Source: Limimaricola hongkongensis DSM 17492
GTDB taxonomy: Bacteria; Pseudomonadota; Alphaproteobacteria; Rhodobacterales; Rhodobacteraceae
Direction: 5' to 3'
Assembly (NCBI RefSeq): GCF_000600975.2
Contig: NZ_KK088648.1
Span: forward strand, 124,001-188,000
Length of the DNA stretch: 64,000 bases
In this document: positions 7,770-16,766 of the stretch, piece by piece
Layout: each line of letters opens with the position of its first letter
How positions within the stretch are numbered: the first letter of the stretch is position 1
Position numbers and translations under genes: made by a program
Notes under the pieces: model-generated
What the model was told of the DNA's origin: nothing
Seen by the model: only the letters and a program-made list of their open reading frames with translations
Database searches by the model: none

Positions 7770-9770
7770 TCAGGCGGCGCGGGGCCGCTTGCCGCGCGGC
7801 TTGCGGCGGCCCGCGATCGACCATGCCGCACCGGGTCCGGCCTTGGGGCCGGTCTTCGGCCCGCCGCCGGGCTTGGTCGGCTTGTTCTTGGCGGCCTGCC
7901 TGGCGATCTCGTGGCCCGCCTCGGGGTCGGTGCCCTTCTCCTCGCCCGGCGGCAGCATCGAGATGATCCGCACGTCGGGCGCGGGGCGGATTTCCTCGTC
8001 CTCGCGGATGAACTCGGTGGTGCCCTGCGGCCCGACCCGCGCCACGACCTTGGCGTGCGGCCGCTTGGCGCGCCACTCCTCCAGCCCGTATTCCTCGGTC
8101 AGCCGGGTGACGCGGAAGCTCCAGCCATCGCGCATCAGCTGCTCCAGCCCGTTATAGCCCTCCTCGGGGCCGAAGGCGCGCCCGGTCAGGCTCGAGGACA
8201 GCGCGTGGCGCGCGCTCTCGTTCTTCTGCCGGGTGATCTGGTAGACGTTGTCGCGGCCGAATTCCGGGCCAAGATCGGTGGCGACCAGCGTGTTGTAGGC
8301 GTCGTTCTCGGTCGCCGCGACCACCACGTCATAGCTCACCAGCTCGAGGAAATGTTCGGCCGATTCCGACAGGATGTCGCCCGAATAGGTCGTGATGCCC
8401 TCCGAACGGGCGGCACGCAGGTTGTTGTGGTTGGGATCGGCCATCAGCACCGGCACCTCGACCTTGCGCAGCGCCTCGGCCAGCCCGCGGGTAAAGCGCG
8501 ACCCGCCGATCAAGAGCACGCCCGGCACCACCCCGCCCGACAGGCCCAGCGCGCGGGCAAAGGGCACGAGGGTGAAGCCGTGCACCACCACCGTGAAGGC
8601 CACCAGCACGAAGGCCAGCGGCGCCACGACATGGCCGTCGGGCACGCCCAGATCGGCCAGCCGCTCGCCGAACAGGCCCGCCACCGCGACCAGCACCACG
8701 CCGCGCGGCCCGGTCAGCGCCACTAGAAGCTGCTCGCGCCACGGCACGCCCGCGCCCAGGAGCGACAGGTAGACGGTGAGCGGGCGCACCACCAGCACCA
8801 CCGCCAGCACGAAGACCACCGCGCGCCAGTCGAGCGCGGCCAGCGTCTCGAATTCGACCGCCGCGGCCAGAAGGATGAACACCCCCGACACCAGAAGGAT
8901 CGTCGCGTGCTCCTTGAAACGGCGCAGCTCGGTGTAGGAGGGCAGATCGGCATTGGCGATGCCGATGCCCATCACCGTCACCGCCAAGAGCCCGCTTTCA
9001 TGCAGCACCGTGTCGGAGACCGCGAAGACCGCCAGCAGAAGCGAGAACAGCACCGGCACCTTCATGTATTCCGGCACCCGCCCCTTGCGAAAGCCCCAGG
9101 CGACGATCCCCGCCCCGGCCGCGCCCAGCGCCAGCGCCACGCCGATGCCCAGCGCCAGCTCCCACACCGCGCTGCCGACGGTGACGGCGGTGCGCAGCAC
9201 CAGCACCACCTCGAAGGCCAGCACGGCGGCGAGCGCGCCGATCGGGTCGTTGACGATCGCCTCCCATTGCAAAAGCGAGGCCGGGCGCCGCGACAGCCGC
9301 GCGGTGCGCAACAGCGGCGCGATCACGGTCGGGCCGGTGACGATCATGATGCCGCCGAACACGGTCGCGCTTTCCCAGCTCAGCCCCGCGCCGTAGCGCA
9401 GCGCCAGCGCCGAGAACAGCCAGCCCAGCGGCGCGCCGATGAAGACCAGGCGGCTCACCCCCTTGGCCTCGTCGCGCAAGGAACGGAAATTGAGCGTCAG
9501 CCCGCCTTCGAACAGGATGATCGCCACCGCGATCGAGATCATCGGCCGGACCAGATCGCCGATGTCGCGCGCCGGCACGAACCAGCCAAGGCCCGGACCG
9601 ATGGCAAGGCCCGCCGCCAGCATCAGCACGATGGCCGGCAGCCGCAGCCGCCATGCCAGCCATTGCGACCCGACGCCGATCGCGCCGACCAGCGCGAAGG
9701 CCATGATCGGGCTCAGCGCCGCCGCGCTGTCCGTCGCTGTTTCAATCGCCACTCCAGGCCCCCGCAACAT
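7770..9770 (-). CDS. CPA1-type cation:proton antiporter with TrkA-N/TrkA-C-like cytoplasmic domain
   Basis: A 666-residue membrane protein. The first 410 residues contain about 12 hydrophobic helices with the antiporter pattern (IVLMLAAGLAIGPGLGW, AIILFEGGLTLNFRSL, IVTGPTVIAPLL, WEAIVNDPIGAL), including the acidic ND pair typical of the ion site in CPA1 exchangers. A Rossmann-like regulatory domain follows (GVLLIGGSRFTRGLAEALR, then ADPNHNNLRAARSEGI), then a basic, repetitive tail after residue 620. It probably exchanges Na+ or K+ for protons at the inner membrane. ATG 9770 overlaps the dgt end by 29 bases. GTG at 9752 or ATG at 9704 are other possible starts. Confidence 0.85.
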   Translation of the reverse strand: MLRGPGVAIETATDSAAALSPIMAFALVGAIGVGSQWLAWRLRLPAIVLMLAAGLAIGPGLGWFVPARDIGDLVRPMISIAVAIILFEGGLTLNFRSLRDEAKGVSRLVFIGAPLGWLFSALALRYGAGLSWESATVFGGIMIVTGPTVIAPLLRTARLSRRPASLLQWEAIVNDPIGALAAVLAFEVVLVLRTAVTVGSAVWELALGIGVALALGAAGAGIVAWGFRKGRVPEYMKVPVLFSLLLAVFAVSDTVLHESGLLAVTVMGIGIANADLPSYTELRRFKEHATILLVSGVFILLAAAVEFETLAALDWRAVVFVLAVVLVVRPLTVYLSLLGAGVPWREQLLVALTGPRGVVLVAVAGLFGERLADLGVPDGHVVAPLAFVLVAFTVVVHGFTLVPFARALGLSGGVVPGVLLIGGSRFTRGLAEALRKVEVPVLMADPNHNNLRAARSEGITTYSGDILSESAEHFLELVSYDVVVAATENDAYNTLVATDLGPEFGRDNVYQITRQKNESARHALSSSLTGRAFGPEEGYNGLEQLMRDGWSFRVTRLTEEYGLEEWRAKRPHAKVVARVGPQGTTEFIREDEEIRPAPDVRIISMLPPGEEKGTDPEAGHEIARQAAKNKPTKPGGGPKTGPKAGPGAAWSIAGRRKPRGKRPRAA

Positions 9771-10926
9771 TGGTCTTTTCCAGAATGTCCGAGCCGGTCA
9801 GCCGCGCATGTTCCTGAAGCGCGAAACGGTCGGTCATCCCGGCGATGTAGTCCGCCACGATCCGCGCCAAGGCGATTTCGCCCTGCGCCTCGGCCACGTC
9901 CTTGCGCCATTGCTTGGGCAGATGCTCGGGATGGGCCATGAACAGCGGGAACAGGTCGTGGATCACCCCCGTGACCCGTTCGCGCATCACCACCACCTCG
10001 GGGGCGCGGTACATGCGATGGAACAGGAACTCGCGCAGCACCTTGAGATCAGCCCAGAGGCCGGGGGTGAAGCGCACCATCATCCGCCCCGCCGCGCGCA
10101 CCTCGCGCGCCGATTTCGGGTCGGCCTCGGCGAGATTGGCGCGCGCCACGCCGATCACGTCCTCGACCAGCACGCCGAAGAAGCGGCGCAGCGCCTCGTG
10201 CCGGCGGCGATAGTAGTTGAGACCGGGATAGAGCCGGTCGACCTCGGCGAAGCAGCCATCGAGGATCGGCAGCTCGGCCAGCTCGTCGGTCGAGAACAGC
10301 TCGGCCCGAAGCCCGTCATGCAGGTCGTGATGGCTGTAGGCGATGTCGTCGGCCAGCGCCGCCACCTGCGCCTCTGCGCTGGCATGGGTGTGCAGCTCCA
10401 GATCGTGACGGGCGACGTAATCCGCGAGCGCGTAGGGGATCTCGCCGGTCACCGGACCGTTATGCTTGGCGATGCCCTCCAGCGTCTCCCATGTCAGGTT
10501 CAGCCCGTCGAAATCGGCATAGTGCCGCTCCAGCGAGGTGACGATGCGGATCGCCTGCGCGTTGTGATCGAACCCGCCATAAGGTGCCATCAGCGCGTCG
10601 AGCGCGTCCTCGCCGGTATGGCCGAAGGGCGGATGGCCGAGATCATGCGCCAGCGCCACCGCCTCGGTCAGCTCGGTGTTGAGCCCGAGCACGCCCGAGA
10701 TCGTCCGCGCCACCTGCGCCACCTCGATCGAATGGGTGAGCCGGGTGCGGAAATAATCGCCCTCATGCTCGATGAAGACCTGCGTCTTGTGCTTGAGGCG
10801 GCGAAACGCGCTCGCATGGATGATGCGGTCTCGGTCGCGTTGAAAGGGGGAGCGGAAGGCGCTTTCCTCCTCGGGGTGGAGCCTGCCGCGCGTCGCGCGC
10901 GGGTCGGAGGCGTAGGGAGCCATCAT
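9742..10926 (-). CDS. dgt: Deoxyguanosinetriphosphate triphosphohydrolase-like protein
   Basis: A 394-residue HD-domain phosphohydrolase that cleaves dNTPs to deoxynucleosides and triphosphate. The HD site is visible as TRLTHSIEVAQVARTI, ALAHDLGHPPFGHTGEDAL and, later, ADDIAYSHHDLHDG. The segment FRRLKHKTQVF is typical of the Dgt type 2 subfamily in alphaproteobacteria. The start MMAPYASDP at 10926 is chosen because the longer upstream frame runs into the divergent A-type carrier promoter and has no family resemblance. It is transcribed divergently from the Fe-S carrier gene, a common pairing in this order. Confidence 0.92.
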   Translation of the reverse strand: MMAPYASDPRATRGRLHPEEESAFRSPFQRDRDRIIHASAFRRLKHKTQVFIEHEGDYFRTRLTHSIEVAQVARTISGVLGLNTELTEAVALAHDLGHPPFGHTGEDALDALMAPYGGFDHNAQAIRIVTSLERHYADFDGLNLTWETLEGIAKHNGPVTGEIPYALADYVARHDLELHTHASAEAQVAALADDIAYSHHDLHDGLRAELFSTDELAELPILDGCFAEVDRLYPGLNYYRRRHEALRRFFGVLVEDVIGVARANLAEADPKSAREVRAAGRMMVRFTPGLWADLKVLREFLFHRMYRAPEVVVMRERVTGVIHDLFPLFMAHPEHLPKQWRKDVAEAQGEIALARIVADYIAGMTDRFALQEHARLTGSDILEKTNVAGAWSGD

Positions 10927-10939
10927 GTCGTCCGCCAGC

Positions 10940-10968
10940 TTGTCGTCACTTGTTCCCTTACCTATATG
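10940..10968 (+). promoter_or_regulatory. Candidate sigma-70-like promoter for the A-type Fe-S carrier
   Basis: TTGTCG at 10940-10945 and TATATG at 10963-10968 are separated by 17 bases in the gap between divergent dgt and the carrier gene. It is the only AT-rich patch there. Match is 4 of 6 at each box. Confidence 0.4.
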
Positions 10969-11053
10969 GGGCAAAAGGCCGCCCGGACAGGGAATTCGCT
11001 TGGATTTCCCGGCCCGGCGACCGTCAATGACCCGGCCCGAGATAGGTTCCACC

Positions 11054-11380
11054 ATGCTGACGCTGCCCCCCAAGGTCACCCCCCGCGCCTGGGAGCGCCT
11101 GTCCGAAATCGGCGCGCAGGCGCAGGGCAAGGCGCTGCGCATCGCCGTCGAGGGCGGCGGCTGCTCCGGCTTTCAATACGAGATCGCGCTCGACGACCCC
11201 AAGGAGGATGATCTCGTGCTCGAAGGGTCGGGCGAGAAGGTCGTGGTCGACAGCGTTTCGCTGCCCTTTCTCGCCGACGCGGTGATCGATTTCGCCGACG
11301 AGCTGATCGGCGCGCGCTTCGTGATCGAAAACCCGAACGCCACCTCCTCCTGCGGCTGCGGCACCAGCTTTTCGATCTGA
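11054..11380 (+). CDS. A-type iron-sulfur cluster carrier (HesB/IscA/ErpA family)
   Basis: A 108-residue A-type carrier that receives Fe-S clusters from the SUF scaffold and passes them to apo-enzymes. The three ligand cysteines are present: C37 (GGGCSGF), C100 and C102 (SSCGCGTSF). ATG 11054 gives the usual family length. The open frame extends upstream to 10925, but that part overlaps the promoter region and is not conserved in character. The single-copy position opposite dgt suggests the ErpA-like housekeeping member, though IscA and ErpA cannot be told apart here with certainty. Confidence 0.9.
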   Translation: MLTLPPKVTPRAWERLSEIGAQAQGKALRIAVEGGGCSGFQYEIALDDPKEDDLVLEGSGEKVVVDSVSLPFLADAVIDFADELIGARFVIENPNATSSCGCGTSFSI

Positions 11381-11454
11381 CCGGCTGCGACCGCTTGACG
11401 CGGTCGGGCCCGCGCCTACCCTCCGGGTGCTGACAGCACCGGAACCCGATATCC

Positions 11455-13905
11455 ATGACCGACGACAAGACGCCCGACCGCCCTGATCACGCCACTGACG
11501 GGGCCGGGGCGGAGCCTCTTGCCGCGCCGCGCGGCGACACTGCCCCCGCGCCGCAGGATGCCGACCTGTCGCAGGCGGCGCGGGCCTTTTGGGCGGCGCT
11601 GATGCGGGCGCTGGGCCGGGGTGGCCGGGGCCTTGGCCGCGCCGCGTCGACCGGCATCGGCCAGGGCGGCGCGGCGCTGCGCGGCCTGTCCTCCCGCGCG
11701 GCCCGAACCGGCACCGCCGCCGTCGACAAGCTGCGCGCCCAACGCGAAACGGCCCGGTCGTCGGGCGGCGATGCCGGGCCCGAGACCCAAGGCGGATCGC
11801 AGGACACGGCCCAATCCGCCGCCCCGCGCCTCTCTCTCGGCGCGCGCGCCGTGCAAGGCTGGCGCAACGCCACCGCCCGCCGTCGCGCCCGGCTCGACCA
11901 GCGCAAGCTGCGCCCCGCCGCCACGGTGCGGGCGACGCGCTGGGTCTGGCGCACGGTGTTCGGGCTGGCCTTCCTCTTGCTTCTGGGCATCGTGCTTGCG
12001 GGTGGCGTGCTGGTCTGGGCGGTGCGCGACCTGCCGCTCGCCGACATGCTGCCCCCGCTCGAAGAGCCGACGCTCACCGTCGAGGATGAGGCGGGCGACA
12101 CGCTGTTCACCCGCGGCGCCTACCGCGCGGGCTACGTGCCGCTCGACGAGATGCCCGGCCACCTGCCGCAGGCGGTCTCGGCGATCGAGGATCGGCGCTT
12201 CCGGGAGCATCCCGGCGTCGACATCGAGGGCATCGGCCGCGCCATGTGGCGCAACATCTCGTCGGGCGGCGTGGTCGAGGGCGGCTCGACCATCACCCAG
12301 CAGCTGGTGAAGGTGCTCTATCTCGACCCCGAGCGCACCTACAAACGCAAGCTGCAGGAAATGGTCCTCGCGCTGGGGCTGGAGCGCCAGCTCGGCAAGG
12401 ACCGGATCATGGAGCTGTATCTCAACTCCACCTATCTCGGCGCGGGGGCCTGGGGCATGCCCGCCGCCGCCCAGCTTTATTTCGACAAGCCGGTGCAGGA
12501 GCTGAGCCTCGCGCAGTCGGCGATCCTCGCCGCGACGATCCGCGCGCCATCGGCCATCAACCCCGAGTCCGATCTCGACCGCGCCCGCGAACGCGCAGAG
12601 GTGGTGCTGTCGGTGATGCGCGACCTGGAATGGATCGACGCCGCCGCATTCGAGAGCGCCAGCGCCGAGCTGGCGACATTGGAGCCCACGCCGCCCCCGG
12701 CCCGCGCGGGCAGCTATTTCGCCGACTGGGTGCTCGACGAGGCGCAGGAGCTGTCGGGCGCCGTCGACGGCCCTCTCAACGTCACCGCCACGCTCGACAT
12801 GGAGCTTCAGGCCAAGGCCGAGAAGATCCTGCGCGACGCCATCGCCGGCCGCGGCGCCGAAGCCGGGGCCAGCCAGGGCGCGATCGTCGCCATGACCCCG
12901 GACGGGCGGGTGCGCGCCATGGTCGGCGGCGTCGATTACGAGACCAGCCAGTTCAACCGCGCCACCGACGCGATGCGCCAGCCCGGATCGACCTTCAAGC
13001 TGCCGGTCTATCTCGCCGCGCTGGTCATGGGCGCCGATCCCGACACCCGCCTGCCCGACGAGCCGATCGACATCGACGGCTATGCGCCCGAGAACTTCAA
13101 CGGCCGATACGCCGGCATGGTCACGCTGCGCGAGGCCTTCACCCGATCGCTCAACGCGGCGACGGTGCGGCTGGCGCAAGAGGTCGGCATCGAGCAGGTG
13201 ATCGAGGTGTCGCGCCAGCTCGGCATCGAAAGCGATCTCACGCCGACGCCGAGCCTCGCGCTGGGCTCGTCGGAGGTGTCGCTGCTCGACATGACCGAAG
13301 CCTATGCCGCGATCCTCGCGGGCCGCGCCCCGATCGCCGCCACCGGCATCGCCAGCCTCAAGCTCGGCGATACCGGGGTCGCGCTGTCGGTGTCGGGCTC
13401 GGACCCGAACGCGGTCAAGCTCAACCGCACCCGCAAGCCGATGCTGTCGATGCTGCGCGACGTGGTGCAGAACGGCACCGGCAAACGCGCCGCGATCGAC
13501 GGCTTTGCCGCCGGAAAGACCGGCACCAGCCAGAACAGCCGCGACGCGTGGTTCATCGGCTTCACCGACCGGCTCGTGGTCGGCGTCTGGGTCGGCAATG
13601 ACGACAATTCGCCGATGAACGACGTCACCGGCGGCGGTCTTCCGACCGAGATCTGGCGCGAGGTGGTGCTCGCCGCGGGCGGCGCAGGCGCGGCGCGCGC
13701 GCCCTCGGCCGAAAGCCAGACGCCGGTGCGGGTGCGCCGCGGCACCGATGTCACATCGACCAATGCCGACCGGCTGCGCCGCACCGCCGCGCAGGAGCAG
13801 CCCAATTGCAACGTGCGCGCCTGTTCGCGCGCCTACCGGTCGTTCCGCGCCTCCGACTGCAGCTTCCAGCCCTATTCGGGCCCGCGCAAGCTGTGCACCC
13901 GCTAG
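11455..13905 (+). CDS. Class A penicillin-binding protein (PBP1A family)
   Basis: An 816-residue bifunctional peptidoglycan synthase. A long disordered Ala/Arg-rich cytoplasmic N-terminus (1-160) precedes one membrane helix (about 163-190). The GT51 glycosyltransferase domain follows, with EDRRFREHPGVD near residue 245 carrying the catalytic glutamate and GGSTITQQLVK after it. The transpeptidase domain has the three hallmarks STFK (serine near 512), SLN (FTRSLNAATVRLA) and KTGTS (near 688). The extracytoplasmic C-terminus carries three cysteines (residues 784, 789 and 799) that could form disulfides. It is larger at the N-terminus than usual. The target of beta-lactams; acts in side-wall or septal growth. 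Confidence 0.92.
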   Translation: MTDDKTPDRPDHATDGAGAEPLAAPRGDTAPAPQDADLSQAARAFWAALMRALGRGGRGLGRAASTGIGQGGAALRGLSSRAARTGTAAVDKLRAQRETARSSGGDAGPETQGGSQDTAQSAAPRLSLGARAVQGWRNATARRRARLDQRKLRPAATVRATRWVWRTVFGLAFLLLLGIVLAGGVLVWAVRDLPLADMLPPLEEPTLTVEDEAGDTLFTRGAYRAGYVPLDEMPGHLPQAVSAIEDRRFREHPGVDIEGIGRAMWRNISSGGVVEGGSTITQQLVKVLYLDPERTYKRKLQEMVLALGLERQLGKDRIMELYLNSTYLGAGAWGMPAAAQLYFDKPVQELSLAQSAILAATIRAPSAINPESDLDRARERAEVVLSVMRDLEWIDAAAFESASAELATLEPTPPPARAGSYFADWVLDEAQELSGAVDGPLNVTATLDMELQAKAEKILRDAIAGRGAEAGASQGAIVAMTPDGRVRAMVGGVDYETSQFNRATDAMRQPGSTFKLPVYLAALVMGADPDTRLPDEPIDIDGYAPENFNGRYAGMVTLREAFTRSLNAATVRLAQEVGIEQVIEVSRQLGIESDLTPTPSLALGSSEVSLLDMTEAYAAILAGRAPIAATGIASLKLGDTGVALSVSGSDPNAVKLNRTRKPMLSMLRDVVQNGTGKRAAIDGFAAGKTGTSQNSRDAWFIGFTDRLVVGVWVGNDDNSPMNDVTGGGLPTEIWREVVLAAGGAGAARAPSAESQTPVRVRRGTDVTSTNADRLRRTAAQEQPNCNVRACSRAYRSFRASDCSFQPYSGPRKLCTR

Positions 13906-13969
13906 GCGGCTTGCCCGCCGGGGTTCGCCTGTTACAAACCCGGACGCAAGGTTGCCCAAGGATGCGCGC

Positions 13970-14752
13970 ATGAAACTCGCCACGTTCAACATCAACGGCG
14001 TCAAGGCGCGGATCGGCGCGCTGTCGGACTGGCTCGGGGACAAGCGCCCCGACGTGGCGCTGCTGCAGGAGATCAAGTCGGTCGACGAGGCCTTCCCGCG
14101 CCAGCATTTCGAGGACATGGGATATACCGTCGAAACCCACGGGCAAAAGGGCTTCAACGGCGTCGCGATCCTGTCGCGCCTGCCGCTCGAGGACATCACC
14201 CGCGGCCTGCCCGGCGACGACACGGACGAACAGGCCCGCTACATCGAGGCGACCGTGATGGGCGAAACCCGCGCCGTGCGCGTGGGCTGCCTCTACCTGC
14301 CCAACGGCAACCCGGCGCCGGGGCCGAAATACGACTACAAGCTCGGCTGGATGGCGCGGCTGCACGACCGGGCGCGCGCGCTTCTGGCGCAGGAGGAGCC
14401 CGCCCTGCTCGCGGGCGACTGGAACGTGATCCCGCAGCCCGAGGACGCCGCCCGCCCCGCGGCCTGGGTCGAGGACGCGCTGTTTCGCCCCGAGACCCGC
14501 GCCGCGTTCCGCCGGATCGAGCATCTCGGCTTCACCGACGCGTTCCGCGCGCGGGTGCGCGGGCCGGGGCATTATTCCTTCTGGGACTACCAGGCCAATT
14601 CGTGGGAGCGCGACAACGGCATCCGCATCGACCACCTGATGCTGGCCCCGCAGGCCGCCGATCTGCTGCGCGATGCGTGGATCGACCGCGAGGTGCGGGG
14701 CCGCGACAAGCCCTCGGACCACGTTCCGGTCTGGATCGAGCTCGACGCCTGA
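13970..14752 (+). CDS. xth: Exodeoxyribonuclease III
   Basis: A 260-residue member of the exonuclease III / AP endonuclease family (endonuclease-exonuclease-phosphatase fold), acting in base excision repair. Catalytic segments are visible: FNINGVKAR at the start, LLQEIK with the metal-binding glutamate, YLPNGNP, AGDWNVIP and, at the end, DHLMLAP and KPSDHVPVW with the catalytic His. ATG 13970 gives the standard N-terminus MKLATFNINGVKAR. A good terminator follows at 14781. Confidence 0.94.
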   Translation: MKLATFNINGVKARIGALSDWLGDKRPDVALLQEIKSVDEAFPRQHFEDMGYTVETHGQKGFNGVAILSRLPLEDITRGLPGDDTDEQARYIEATVMGETRAVRVGCLYLPNGNPAPGPKYDYKLGWMARLHDRARALLAQEEPALLAGDWNVIPQPEDAARPAAWVEDALFRPETRAAFRRIEHLGFTDAFRARVRGPGHYSFWDYQANSWERDNGIRIDHLMLAPQAADLLRDAWIDREVRGRDKPSDHVPVWIELDA

Positions 14753-14780
14753 CCGATCACACTCTCGCGAGCACGGCATG

Positions 14781-14815
14781 AGGGGCGCGCGGCGAAATCC
14801 GCGCGCCCCTTGTTT
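14781..14815 (+). terminator. Rho-independent terminator after xth
   Basis: A GC-rich stem (AGGGGCGCGCGG side at 14781, complementary arm from 14799) with loop CGAAAT is followed by TTGTTT, 28 bases after the xth stop. Confidence 0.8.
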
Positions 14816-14896
14816 GCAAGGACCGGGACGACCCCGAAAATATCGAGGCGAAACAAGGCTGCCCACGCGCACAGACAGGGCCGCGCCGGTGCACAC

Positions 14897-14911
14897 ACTG
14901 AACTGTTCAGT
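14897..14911. promoter_or_regulatory. Palindrome ACTGAA-CTG-TTCAGT, candidate repressor operator
   Basis: Perfect 6-bp arms around a 3-base centre, inside the partly overlapping longer dyad TGAACTGTTCAGTTCA. The shape resembles TetR-family operators. No TetR gene is in the window. The nearest downstream frames start at 14971 (weak) and 15194. Confidence 0.4.
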
Positions 14912-14970
14912 TCAACGATCATCACCCCTATCTCCCGGTCATCGCAACGAGACACGGCCCGGAGGCCACC

Positions 14971-15108
14971 ATGCACCACGCAACGACACTTCATCTCGAC
15001 GGCCTGCCCGGCCTTGCCGGGACGATGTTGTCGCAACGTGTCGCAGGGCTCCGTGCTGCGACGACCGGCGACACACCCGCCATGGCCGCACGCCGCGACG
15101 GGCCGTAA
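14971..15108 (+). CDS. Possible 45-residue peptide
   Basis: A short frame with GGAGG five bases before its ATG, lying 60 bases after the 14897 palindrome. About 71 percent of third positions are G or C, below the neighbouring genes, so coding status is doubtful. The product starts MHHATTLHLDGLPGLAG and shows no signal peptide or domain I recognise. It is listed because the ribosome binding site is unusually good for a chance frame. Confidence 0.25.
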   Translation: MHHATTLHLDGLPGLAGTMLSQRVAGLRAATTGDTPAMAARRDGP

Positions 15109-15193
15109 CTCTCTTGCAAGGCGCGCCTGCATGGCCGCCGCGATGACACTTCGCCCCACCCTCCCCGGGGCACCACACCAAAGGAAAAGACCC

Positions 15194-15526
15194 ATGAAAA
15201 ACCTCATCCTCGCCGCTTTCGTCACCGCCACCGCCGCCCCGGCCCTCGCCGCCACCGACGGCTTCAGCAACCAGCGCAGCGTCGAGAGCGCCGGCTTCGT
15301 CGAGCTGGACCTCGTGCGCACCGAGACCGGCGGCCGCGTCGAGATCCTCGACGGCACCAGCCTGACCAACGCCCTGCCGCTGGGCAGCGAAGAGGTCCGC
15401 GCCGGTCTCGAAAGCGATGTCCGCGTGAAGCTCGACCACGCGCCGCACCGCAGCAACGTGCTCGCCGTGCTCTACGATGCCGATGGCGAAGTCACCGCGA
15501 CCCGTCAGCTGCGCGTCCGCGACTGA
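15194..15526 (+). CDS. Small secreted protein of unknown function
   Basis: A 110-residue protein with a clear signal peptide (MKNLILAAFVTATAAPALA, cleavage expected near residue 19-20). The mature part is short, charged and rich in beta-strand patterns (AGFVELDLVRTETGGRVEIL, NVLAVLYDADGEVTATRQL), without cysteines. I do not recognise a family. AAAGGAAA 7 bases before ATG 15194 is a strong ribosome binding site. It stands alone between xth and a convergent monooxygenase, with a hairpin after its stop. Confidence 0.75.
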   Translation: MKNLILAAFVTATAAPALAATDGFSNQRSVESAGFVELDLVRTETGGRVEILDGTSLTNALPLGSEEVRAGLESDVRVKLDHAPHRSNVLAVLYDADGEVTATRQLRVRD

Positions 15527-15541
15527 CCCCGGTCTGTTGAT

Positions 15542-15566
15542 GCGGGTTCCCGATCCGGGAGCCCGC
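15542..15566 (+). terminator. Hairpin after the secreted protein gene
   Basis: GCGGGTTCCCG pairs with CGGGAGCCCGC across a 3-base loop, 15 bases past the stop. There is no T-run. It also lies past the monooxygenase stop on the other strand, so it may serve both convergent genes. Confidence 0.45.
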
Positions 15567-15574
15567 CACCTCCC

Positions 15575-16762
15575 TCAGGAGGTCGGCCCGTCGTCCCCCG
15601 TGGCGGCGGGCCTTTCGCGTGTCACGTCATGCGCGTGCAGCCATGCCATGCGCGCCGTGAACCGCGCCGGGGCGATCCGCCCGATCGCGCCGAGCCCGGC
15701 ATGCGCCACAACCCGCGCCGGGCCCGAAAGGTGATAATTGCGGGCATTGGCCTGCGCCGCCGCGATCGCGCGACGCACGCGCGGCGCCCGCGCCTGCCCG
15801 TAACGCTCCAGCGCCGCGTCGAGCCCACCGGGCGCGTCGAGCATCCGCGCCAGAACCCAGCCATCCTCGATCGCGAGATTGGCCCCCTGCGCCAGAAACG
15901 GCAGCGTTGGATGCGCCGCATCCCCCAAAAGCGCCAGCCGCCCCGCATGCCAGCGCGCCGGCACCGGGTGACGAAACAGCCCCCAGAGCCGCACCTGTTC
16001 GATGCGTCCCAGGATGTCACGCAGATCGGGCGCGGCATCGCCGAACACCGCGCGCAGCCGCGCCGGATCGTCGGCATGGTCCCAGCCCTCGGGCGCCCAG
16101 TCCGCCTGTTCGCGCACCGCCACGAGATTGAGCCGCCCCCCCGGTAGCGGATAGGTCACGACATGCCGCCCCGGCAGCATCCAGATCCGCGCCTCGGGCG
16201 GGGCCTGGAAATCGTCGATCACGGCGCGCCACGCAACCTGCCCGGTAAACGCCGGCGCGCCCGGCGCGATCAGCGGGCGCAGGACCGAGCGCAGCCCGTC
16301 GGCGGCGACGATCAGCTCCGCCTCGACCGGCGGCCCGGCATCGACATCGAGCCGCCCCCGCGCGGGGTCCGCCCCGGTCACGCGGCACCCGGTGACGATC
16401 CGCGCGCCCGCCGCCTGCGCGGCCTCGGCCAGCAAATCGACCAGGGCGGCGCGATGCATGAAACGATAGGGATAGGATCCGCCATCCAGCGCGAAACGCG
16501 CGATGGCCCGGCCCGAACGCCCGTCGGTGGGGCACACCGCATGGGCGCGGATCGCCGCAGCATCGAGCGCCGGGCCAAGCCCCATGCGTTCGAGCACCGC
16601 GGCGCCGTTCGGCGTGATCTGGAGCCCCGCGCCGATCTCGCGCAGCGCGGGCGCCCGTTCGTAAATGGTGACGTCGTGCCCGGCCCGCGCGAGACAGAGC
16701 GCCGCGGTCAGGCCGCCGATCCCGGCGCCCGCAACCGCGATCCGCCGGGGCAGGCCGGTCAC
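15575..16762 (-). CDS. FAD-dependent aromatic monooxygenase (PHBH / salicylate hydroxylase type)
   Basis: A 395-residue group A flavoprotein monooxygenase. The N-terminal dinucleotide fold is VAGAGIGGLTAALCLARAG, the DG motif is VAADGLRSVLR near residue 170, and the second FAD/ribityl motif is LLGDAAHPTLPFLAQGANLAIED near residue 283. Such enzymes hydroxylate small aromatics with NAD(P)H and O2. The substrate cannot be read from the sequence. The gene stops opposite the secreted protein gene and its start lies 4 bases after the dksA stop, so it may be cotranscribed with dksA. Confidence 0.85.
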   Translation of the reverse strand: MTGLPRRIAVAGAGIGGLTAALCLARAGHDVTIYERAPALREIGAGLQITPNGAAVLERMGLGPALDAAAIRAHAVCPTDGRSGRAIARFALDGGSYPYRFMHRAALVDLLAEAAQAAGARIVTGCRVTGADPARGRLDVDAGPPVEAELIVAADGLRSVLRPLIAPGAPAFTGQVAWRAVIDDFQAPPEARIWMLPGRHVVTYPLPGGRLNLVAVREQADWAPEGWDHADDPARLRAVFGDAAPDLRDILGRIEQVRLWGLFRHPVPARWHAGRLALLGDAAHPTLPFLAQGANLAIEDGWVLARMLDAPGGLDAALERYGQARAPRVRRAIAAAQANARNYHLSGPARVVAHAGLGAIGRIAPARFTARMAWLHAHDVTRERPAATGDDGPTS

Positions 16763-16766
16763 GGGG

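Larger units (their letters stand above)
14753..15193. other. Long gap between xth and a secreted protein gene
   Basis: 441 bases. It holds the xth terminator, a palindrome at 14897-14911 and a possible 45-codon frame at 14971 with a good ribosome binding site. The rest shows no gene I can support. AT content around 14820-14945 is higher than the surroundings, fitting a promoter zone. Confidence 0.5.

Noticed and set aside
11416-14223. A 935-residue minus-strand frame across the PBP and xth genes
   Set aside because: Shadow of the plus-strand genes. No motif, and it spans two unrelated genes.
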